From contig NZ_CAKRCF010000051.1 in assembly GCF_934307085.1 (NCBI RefSeq), positions 1 through 18,769 on the forward strand: a stretch of DNA of 18,769 nt. The letters are read 5' to 3'. Each line of letters begins with the position of its first letter. Positions within the stretch are counted from its first letter, which is position 1. Of the stretch, positions 14,037 to 18,769 are shown piece by piece. Under the pieces are notes generated by a model. The model ran no database searches, was not told the origin of the DNA, and saw nothing but the letters and a program-made list of their open reading frames with translations. The translations under genes were made by a program, and so were the position numbers. Origin of the DNA: an uncultured Anaerobutyricum sp. (GTDB lineage: Bacteria > Bacillota > Clostridia > Lachnospirales > Lachnospiraceae).

Positions 14037-15023
14037 TTACAAAGAAGCTAAGAAGTTTTGGTAAGTTGCAAATTCTGAATCTTTGAAACAACAGAAGTAG
14101 ACATGCATTACAGTGTCCGGATGAGCATTAAACCATTCTACTACAGCGAGAATGGCTATTTGAGTAGCTTCTTGTATCGGATAGCCATAAACTCCCGTGG
14201 AAATACAAGGAAAAGCAATAGTACTACAATGGTTTTCCAAAGCTATATCTAAGGATTTTTGATAACAGGAACGTAGTAATTCCGCATCCTTTTTTCGACC
14301 ACTGTATATAGGGCCTACCGTGTGGATAATATAATCTGTATTTTTAATATTATATGCTTTTGTTATCTTGGCATCTCCTGTAGCACATCCATGTAAGGTT
14401 TGACATTCCTTTAAAAGGTCTGGGCCAGCTGCTTGATGAATGGCACCATCTACACCGCCACCACCAAGAAGGCTATTTTTGGCCGCATTTACAATAGCAT
14501 CTGCGTGCATTGGAACAACACTTCGTTTTACAACAGTGAAAAAAGAAGTTGGTTTGTGAGAGAAAAGTAGTTCAATTACTTCCAGTGGTAATATTAATTT
14601 CTTTCCCCAAGGATTGATAATGAATCCCTGGCAGAGTTCCCAGCCTTTTAAAGCATCAAATAAAGACTGTAGCGAACAATTTATTTGTGAAGTGGCTTCT
14701 CCTTTTTCAATCTCTTTTTGACTAGTAAAAAGAGGAATATAATATTCTCCCTGTTCATTGATTACAAAATGCCGAAATTGTATTCCTGTGTCTTCTCTTA
14801 AAGTAAAACAGTCACCCGGATTGATTTCATCAATATTTCCCATATATTTTAAAAATGTGGTTGGTGTTTCTATTGGTACAAGAACTTGCATATCGTGCTT
14901 CATGCCGAGTTTAATGATATTGAAAATTGGAGTTGGATTTTCGTTTTCTCCGCAATCATGCCAGTTTGCAATTACTTTTTCTAATTCCTTTGTATAATAG
15001 TCCGCCGTCATAATGTTGAACAT
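14037..15023 (-). CDS. SseB-like domain fused to a macrodomain (ADP-ribose/O-acetyl-ADP-ribose hydrolase type)
   Basis: The macrodomain binds ADP-ribose; members with this active site remove ADP-ribose from proteins or hydrolyse O-acetyl-ADP-ribose. The 328-residue protein has an N-terminal SseB-like region (about 10-155: LEKVIANW, VLVPIETP, YIPLFTSQKE, WGKKLILPLEVIELL), then a MacroD/YmdB-type domain (160-328). NAAKNSLLGGGGVDGAIH (179-196) includes the catalytic-type Asp192, and STGVYGYP (275-282) is the phosphate loop; both look intact. The start is uncertain: ATG 15023 has AAGGGGG directly against it, and ATG 15011 (residue 5) sits about 12 bases from that site. It lies alone between the origin and the partition genes and is read towards the origin. 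Roles in plasmid maintenance, stress or defence are inference. Confidence 0.88.
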   Translation of the reverse strand: MFNIMTADYYTKELEKVIANWHDCGENENPTPIFNIIKLGMKHDMQVLVPIETPTTFLKYMGNIDEINPGDCFTLREDTGIQFRHFVINEQGEYYIPLFTSQKEIEKGEATSQINCSLQSLFDALKGWELCQGFIINPWGKKLILPLEVIELLFSHKPTSFFTVVKRSVVPMHADAIVNAAKNSLLGGGGVDGAIHQAAGPDLLKECQTLHGCATGDAKITKAYNIKNTDYIIHTVGPIYSGRKKDAELLRSCYQKSLDIALENHCSTIAFPCISTGVYGYPIQEATQIAILAVVEWFNAHPDTVMHVYFCCFKDSEFATYQNFLASL

Positions 15024-15155
15024 CCCCCTTAAATTTAATTATAAATAGTATACCGTATATAATAGTAATAGTGGGAAAATAATAAAAAATTTAGGGTTAT
15101 TTATTGAAAAAAACATATAAAAAGTAATACTTATTATATGGAAAATAATAAAGAA
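15024..15155. other. Upstream region of the macrodomain gene
   Basis: Very AT-rich divergent spacer. On the minus strand TATACT and TATTAT sequences around 15040-15065 could serve as -10 boxes for the macrodomain gene, but no -35 box stands out. No coding frame. Confidence 0.3.
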
Positions 15156-15209
15156 ACATATGAAGTACAAGAAGTATATGAAGTTTAAGAAGTATAATAG
15201 GTATAAGAT
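15156..15209 (+). repeat. 9-bp direct repeat array 3, upstream of the parA promoter (five to six units)
   Basis: A degenerate first unit ACATATGAA is followed by GTACAAGAA, GTATATGAA, GTTTAAGAA, GTATAATAG and GTATAAGAT, all in register every 9 bp. With array 4 this is the best candidate for the partition centromere, since it adjoins parA and the RHH gene. Confidence 0.8.
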
Positions 15210-15211
15210 GT

Positions 15212-15240
15212 TTGATTGAAAAATTCAGAATTTATGATAA
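15212..15240 (+). promoter_or_regulatory. Predicted parA promoter between two repeat arrays
   Basis: TTGATT (15212-15217) with TATGAT (15233-15238, 15-bp spacer) or TGATAA (15235-15240, 17-bp spacer). It sits exactly in the gap between the two 9-bp repeat arrays, so the repeat-binding protein probably represses it. Confidence 0.4.
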
Positions 15241-15245
15241 AATAG

Positions 15246-15281
15246 GTTTAAGAAGTATATGAAGTACAAGAAGTTTAGGAG
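15246..15281 (+). repeat. 9-bp direct repeat array 4, running into the parA ribosome site (four units)
   Basis: GTTTAAGAA, GTATATGAA, GTACAAGAA and GTTTAGGAG. The last unit overlaps the parA Shine-Dalgarno AGGAGGG (15277-15283). The repeat protein bound here would lie downstream of the promoter, over the early transcript region. Confidence 0.78.
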
Positions 15282-15288
15282 GGAATAA

Positions 15289-16056
15289 ATGAAAACAATT
15301 ATTGTAGCGAATCAAAAAGGTGGAATTGGAAAAACTACGACAGCCACAGCAGTAGCAAGTATTTTGAATGCTAAAGGGTATAAAACATTACTTATAGATG
15401 CAGACCAGCAGGGAAATAGTTCAGATACGTACAGAGCAGCTATTGAAGGGAGTGCTACTTTATTTGATGTTTTATTGGATGAAGAAAGGATTTCTTTGGA
15501 AGAGGCAATACAACATACAGAATCAGGAGATATCGTTGCATCTGACCCATTATTACGCAAAGCAGATGAAATATTAAATGGTGATCCTGAAGGACTTTAT
15601 CGTTTTCAAGATGCCTTAGATGAACTAAAAGGATATGATTTTGTGATTGTTGATACAGCACCATCGTTAAATTCTATTTTGTATAACTGCCTTGTGGCAG
15701 CAGATGATGTTTTAATTCCTGTAACAGCTGATCGTTATGGTTTACAGGGATTATCACAGTTGAATGATACAATTAATGCAATTAAAAGAAGGCAGAATAG
15801 AAACCTCAAAATTATTGGTTTACTTTTGATAAAATATAATAAGAGAACTTTACTTTCCAGAGAAGTAAAAGGTTCTTTGGAAGAAATTGCAAAGTCAATG
15901 CATACAAAAGTGTTTGAAACAACAATTCGAGAAAGCACAAAAGCCAGAGAAGCACAGGCAGTAAGAGAAACTCTTATACATTATGATGCGAAATCTACTA
16001 CAGCGCAGGATTATAGTAGTTTTGTAGACGAATTGTTAAAAGAAGAGGAGTTATAA
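15289..16056 (+). CDS. parA: ParA-type partition ATPase
   Basis: Walker-type ATPase that moves plasmid copies apart by cycling on the nucleoid, stimulated by a centromere-bound partner. The 255-residue protein has the deviant Walker A KGGIGKTTTA (10-19, with signature K10 and K15), the A' box LIDADQQGN (35-43) and Walker B FVIVDTAPS (118-126). It lacks the N-terminal HTH of the large ParA type, so it belongs with the small ParA/Soj group, whose partner usually does the DNA binding and repression. Ribosome site AGGAGGG is 5 bases upstream of ATG 15289. The RHH gene starts two bases after the stop codon, so the two are one operon. Confidence 0.93.
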   Translation: MKTIIVANQKGGIGKTTTATAVASILNAKGYKTLLIDADQQGNSSDTYRAAIEGSATLFDVLLDEERISLEEAIQHTESGDIVASDPLLRKADEILNGDPEGLYRFQDALDELKGYDFVIVDTAPSLNSILYNCLVAADDVLIPVTADRYGLQGLSQLNDTINAIKRRQNRNLKIIGLLLIKYNKRTLLSREVKGSLEEIAKSMHTKVFETTIRESTKAREAQAVRETLIHYDAKSTTAQDYSSFVDELLKEEEL

Positions 16057-16057
16057 A

Positions 16058-16417
16058 ATGGCGAGAAATAAAACAAGTAAATTTGGGGCAGCAGAAGGAT
16101 TATTTTCAACACAAGAACAAGAAGTGTTAGATGTACAAAATGTTCATGAAGTACAAGAAGTACAAGAAGATAAAACTATAAAAGAAACAAAAAAGGTACA
16201 ACAAGTACAAGATGTTCATGAAGAAATGCCTGCTACTCAAGGGAAAAAGGGAGCAAAAGCCAAAAGGCTTAACTTGGCTTATTCTGATGCAAATTATGAG
16301 TATATCAGTAGAGAATCAAAGAGAAGAGGCCTTACAATGACTCAGTTTTTGAATGATATTATTGCGACATATAGAGAATATAATATGGAATTGTATAAAA
16401 CTCATAGCAAAAATTAG
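16058..16417 (+). CDS. Ribbon-helix-helix centromere-binding protein (ParB-like partner)
   Basis: The likely partner of ParA, binding the 9-bp repeats and repressing its own operon. The 119-residue protein has three parts. First, a short basic N-terminus (MARNKTSKFG) of the kind that activates ParA. Second, a central Val/Gln/Glu stretch (23-55) made of triplets VLD, VQN, VHE, VQE, VQE, then VQQ, VQD, VHE. Third, a C-terminal ribbon-helix-helix (about 70-112) with KRLNLAYSD as the DNA-contacting strand, YEYISRESKRRG as first helix and TMTQFLNDIIATYREY as second. The central codons reproduce the intergenic 9-bp DNA repeat. Ribosome site GAAGAGGAG lies inside the end of parA, so translation is coupled. 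The name parB is by role; it is unrelated to the classical ParB fold. Confidence 0.83.
   Translation: MARNKTSKFGAAEGLFSTQEQEVLDVQNVHEVQEVQEDKTIKETKKVQQVQDVHEEMPATQGKKGAKAKRLNLAYSDANYEYISRESKRRGLTMTQFLNDIIATYREYNMELYKTHSKN
16124..16222 (+). repeat. 9-bp repeat arrays within the parB-like coding region
   Basis: Five contiguous units (16124-16168: GTGTTAGAT, GTACAAAAT, GTTCATGAA, GTACAAGAA, GTACAAGAA) and three more (16196-16222: GTACAACAA, GTACAAGAT, GTTCATGAA) follow the same GTWYAWGAW pattern and orientation as the intergenic arrays. They are in codon phase. Two are exact GTACAAGAA copies. Confidence 0.75.
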
Positions 16418-16559
16418 GTTGAAATGTAGAAAATGATTAACTATCTTACAAACAGCCGCCAAAGCCACGAAAAAAGAAGATTAGGTTTCTTCGGTATGAA
16501 ATGTTCGCATTGTTATTGGTGTTGCTATCTGGTTTGACTGAAAATCTTTGCAGCGCAAG

Positions 16560-16595
16560 CTCCATCTGAACTACGGCTCAGGTGGAGAGGTTCAC
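16560..16595 (+). repeat. Possible remnant of an IS200/IS605-type right end
   Basis: The 10-bp stem CTCCATCTGA (16560-16569) / TCAGGTGGAG (16578-16587) with an 8-base loop is followed by AGGTTCAC. Right ends of this IS group commonly show a CTCC..GGAG hairpin followed by a TTCAC-like end. No transposase or tnpB coding trace was found to its left, and the rest of 16418-16618 holds nothing else I can identify. Confidence 0.3.
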
Positions 16596-16618
16596 TAAAA
16601 AGAAAAAACATAATAAAT

Positions 16619-17188
16619 TTAAGTTTTACTGAGTTCTGATTTTACAGAGCGCCATTGCTTCTTAGGCTCATATTTTCCACATCCATCACAAGTCTGTGGC
16701 CAGTTGATTTTCCATTCAAAATATTCATCTCTTGTAATTTTACCGGATTTCAGTTCATCCATTCGAACTACCCATTCTTTCAGAAAATCATTCAGAACTC
16801 CATAGTCAAACCACATACAGACAGGAGCATGGGCAGGCCAGCTATCATTGTCATGGTAGTAAACGGAAGTGTCTGCTACTTCATTGCATTTTTTACTAGG
16901 AAATTTCCGAGGAAGAAATAGATGCAGGACAGATGGATTAAACTCATCCAGCCAGAAAAGCAGTTCCATCATTTCGGAAGCGTCACGTCCAGCGGTATCA
17001 TAGAGGATATAAGGATTGACATCAAGAGCCTGTGTCATTTTATCGACCAGATCTTTTTTGGGAACACGAACTCCTTTTTCATATTGTATAATTCTATGTT
17101 GATCAGTCAGTCCGATCTTCTCTGACAGTTCTTTTTGTGTCATTTTCTGGAATGTCCGGATTTTTTTTAGTTTCAGATTAAAATTCAT
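16619..17188 (-). CDS. XRE-family HTH regulator with unknown C-terminal domain
   Basis: The 189-residue protein has an N-terminal XRE helix-turn-helix (about 5-65: LKKIRTFQKMTQKELSEKIG, then RIIQYEKGVRVPKKDLVDKM), closely matching the classical lambda-repressor-type pattern. The C-terminal 120 residues contain a WFDYGVLNDFLKEW segment and a CDGCGKYEP motif near the end (two cysteines, perhaps part of a metal site). I do not recognise that domain. The gene is convergent to the partition operon and has its own promoter region towards 17189-17220. It separates the plasmid-type genes from the broken gene and kinase on the right, so it may belong to either side. Confidence 0.75.
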   Translation of the reverse strand: MNFNLKLKKIRTFQKMTQKELSEKIGLTDQHRIIQYEKGVRVPKKDLVDKMTQALDVNPYILYDTAGRDASEMMELLFWLDEFNPSVLHLFLPRKFPSKKCNEVADTSVYYHDNDSWPAHAPVCMWFDYGVLNDFLKEWVVRMDELKSGKITRDEYFEWKINWPQTCDGCGKYEPKKQWRSVKSELSKT

Positions 17189-17216
17189 AAAATCACTTCT
17201 GCATTAGTCCTGATAA

Positions 17217-17621
17217 ACATCCATTGAACATGTTCCGTCTGAAATCTTTGGGGAATCATTGGCACTTTATGTTGATGAAATGTATGGAAAATATGTAGAA
17301 GGAGCAGCAGAAGTGACAAAAGCAACGGCACAGACTCAGACAGAGAATGGAACTGCAACCGAAGCAACAGGAACAGACATCAGCAGTTGGGTATCTTATG
17401 AGAATGGAGAGGTGAATTTTACTCTTAAAGATGCAGCTTCTTACAGAGCAAAAGGAGCCAGTAAAGCAACTCCGGGGTTTGATGTTATGGATTATGGGCA
17501 GGAAACTTATGAATTCGGTTCTTCGACACAGGATGCGAGACACTTTGACAAGTATGTGTTGAAGGTACTGCAGGAAGATGCTGAAATCTTAAGTGAATTG
17601 TTTAATTCCGAAGAGAAATAA
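17217..17621 (+). pseudogene. 5'-truncated gene fragment, unknown family
   Basis: An open frame runs from just after an in-frame TAA (17214-17216) to the TAA at 17619-17621. It reads TSIEHVPSEIFGESLALYVD at the start, with no ATG until 17280 and no ribosome site at either that ATG or the TTG at 17259. It therefore looks like the C-terminal 130-odd residues of a larger protein that lost its beginning. The middle is Thr/Ala/Glu-rich (low complexity); the end (HFDKYVLKVLQEDAEILSEL) is helical. I do not recognise the family. The break coincides with the border to the XRE gene, suggesting an insertion or deletion junction here. Confidence 0.5.
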
Positions 17622-17649
17622 CAGTAAAACAAGAAAAGTGATTTAGTGG

Positions 17650-17690
17650 ATGCTCCGGGTATGATCAGTAACTGATTATATCCGGAGCAT
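17650..17690 (+). terminator. Hairpin after the fragment, overlapping the kinase 3' end
   Basis: A 9-bp stem ATGCTCCGG (17650-17658) / CCGGAGCAT (17682-17690) encloses a smaller ATCAGT/ACTGAT dyad and is followed by TATTTT. It lies between converging genes; its right arm is inside the last codons of the kinase gene. Confidence 0.6.
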
Positions 17691-18769
17691 TATTTTGGCA
17701 GAGAAAACACCATCTTCATAGGTAAAGTCACAGGCACCGCCGTTTTTATCGGTAATGTGGCGGACGGATTCGATTCCTATGCCGTTTCCGGAGCGTTTGG
17801 AGGATTGGAAAATATTGTTTTTTTGCTGTATTTTGCCATCGAAGGTATTCTCCACATGAATCAGAAGCAGATGATTATGGTGGGGATAAACCTCCACATT
17901 AATCTTTCTGCGGGCTGGCTCTGTTTTCACACTTGCCTGGATGGCATTTTCCAGCAGATTGGAAAATACAAGGCACAGATTAATCTCATCTATGGAAAGA
18001 TCAGCAGGCAGGGAAACCAGTGCATGAAAAGGAATGTTTTCTCTTTTGGCAAGGGTGGAATAATATCCGAAAACACTGTCAACAGCCTGATTTTCACAGA
18101 AATGCAGGTTATAGTCAGAGATTTTTCCGGTTGCAGCCAAGAGATATTTTTTGATCTTTTCCATGTCACCCTGCTCTGCCAGAGAGGACAGTTGGACAAA
18201 ATGATGGCGGATATCGTGACGCGCCTGTCTTGCTTCTTCAATGGCCATGCAGAGATTCTCGTATCTTTCCTGCTGAAGGGAAAGAAAATGGTTCTCCTGC
18301 TGAAGTCTGGCATTTCTGTTCAGGCTGACCGCCATCATGAGAAACATGACATAAAACAGGAGCAGGGTTATGAGCAGTACAAGACTTAAAACAATATAAC
18401 ACTGCAGGACTCGTCCGATATATAAAGTACTGCGGTATTTAGGGATTATAAAAAGATTCACTCCGATGAAGATTACCGGAAGGATCCAGAATACATACCA
18501 GGTCTGGGCAAAGTTTTCGTCTGTGATCATTGTCTGTACACAGTGGCGGGCAGGATACCAGGCTGCCAGAACAAACAGCAGGCAGATGACGTTGTAGAAA
18601 ATTCCGGCACCGGTACGAAACCACAGCTCATTTTCTGTAATATGCAGGTCGGCAGTTATAAGTGCATTGACTGCCCGGGAAAGACTGTTGACACATGCAA
18701 AAACTGCAAAGACTGCCAGAAAAATACTGACGGATTTCCAGACAGAGATTTTTAACGTTTTATGATAAA
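17676..18769 (-). CDS. Sensor histidine kinase, GHKL/AgrC-like type (5' end outside the window)
   Basis: A membrane sensor kinase of a two-component system of the peptide-quorum-sensing (AgrC-like) kind. The reading frame is open to the right edge, so the start is missing; at least 363 residues are visible. The N-terminal part holds several hydrophobic segments (SVSIFLAVFAVFACV, GIFYNVICLLFVLAAW, VFWILPVIFIGVNLFII, YIVLSLVLLITLLLFYVMFL). The phosphoacceptor region is ARHDIRHHF near 18205-18220; the ATP-binding domain has the N box NLLENAIQAS (about 17931-17960) and the glycine box SGNGIGIES (about 17764-17790). The response regulator and any signal peptide gene would be outside the window. 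Higher GC than the replication genes suggests different ancestry from them. Confidence 0.88.
   Translation of the reverse strand, partial: YHKTLKISVWKSVSIFLAVFAVFACVNSLSRAVNALITADLHITENELWFRTGAGIFYNVICLLFVLAAWYPARHCVQTMITDENFAQTWYVFWILPVIFIGVNLFIIPKYRSTLYIGRVLQCYIVLSLVLLITLLLFYVMFLMMAVSLNRNARLQQENHFLSLQQERYENLCMAIEEARQARHDIRHHFVQLSSLAEQGDMEKIKKYLLAATGKISDYNLHFCENQAVDSVFGYYSTLAKRENIPFHALVSLPADLSIDEINLCLVFSNLLENAIQASVKTEPARRKINVEVYPHHNHLLLIHVENTFDGKIQQKNNIFQSSKRSGNGIGIESVRHITDKNGGACDFTYEDGVFSAKIMLRI

Noticed and set aside
15312..15938. Several minus-strand frames of 67-82 residues inside parA
   Set aside because: They are shadows of a clearly coding plus-strand gene with intact Walker motifs, and have no ribosome sites.
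14032..16452. Shared 12-mer CTATCTTACAAA at 14032 and 16441
   Set aside because: In an AT-rich window of this size several 12-mers are expected to recur by chance, and the surrounding bases do not match.
17757..18389. A 210-residue plus-strand frame opposite the kinase
   Set aside because: The minus strand encodes a well-formed GHKL kinase with H, N and G boxes; the opposite frame shows no family features.

Overview
The window looks like an AT-rich plasmid or plasmid-derived block from a gut-type Firmicute, most likely a Lachnospiraceae member. This is inferred from low GC, strong GGAGG-type ribosome sites, some TTG starts and the protein families; no rRNA or other marker gene is present to confirm it. 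No relaxase, phage structural gene, tRNA or CRISPR array was seen.

Layout. (1) 1-1910: a small BlaI/MecI-like repressor gene followed by a lone IS200/IS605-type tnpB. (2) 1912-6243, minus strand: one tight operon reading a 21-residue hydrophobic mini-ORF, a DUF932/TIGR03299 protein, an unknown 91-residue protein, a half-length DUF5688 protein, a YqaJ-type exonuclease, a Rad52/Rad22-type annealing protein and a DUF5688 protein whose C-terminus is cut next to the IS. (3) 6384-6656: a predicted ~98-nt small RNA with its own promoter and terminator, then the promoter of the next gene. (4) 6657-9965, plus strand: a probable cargo pair, a 496-residue HTH regulator and an ANL-superfamily adenylate-forming enzyme. 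(5) 10066-13277, minus strand: a 634-635-residue unknown protein and the Rep_3 replication initiator. (6) 13348-13676: eight iterons and an AT-rich tract, the probable origin. (7) 14037-15023, minus strand: an SseB-macrodomain fusion. (8) 15156-16417, plus strand: parA and a ribbon-helix-helix parB-like gene. (9) 16418-18769: a possible IS end, an XRE regulator, a 5'-broken gene and a GHKL sensor kinase that runs off the window; this may be the junction with other DNA.

Most striking signal: a 9-bp direct repeat, consensus GTWYAWGAW, always in the same orientation, forms arrays at four intergenic places (6341-6376, 13994-14020, 15156-15209, 15246-15281). The same repeat also lies inside the parB-like coding region (16124-16168 and 16196-16222). 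There it is in codon phase and encodes Val-(Gln/His)-(Glu/Asp/Asn) triplets. One array flanks and overlaps the parA control region. Another contains the predicted -35 box of the recombination operon. The simplest reading is a ParA/RHH partition system whose centromere repeats also act as operators for a plasmid-wide regulon, and whose centromere extends into the partner gene itself. That reading is inference from repeat pattern and position.
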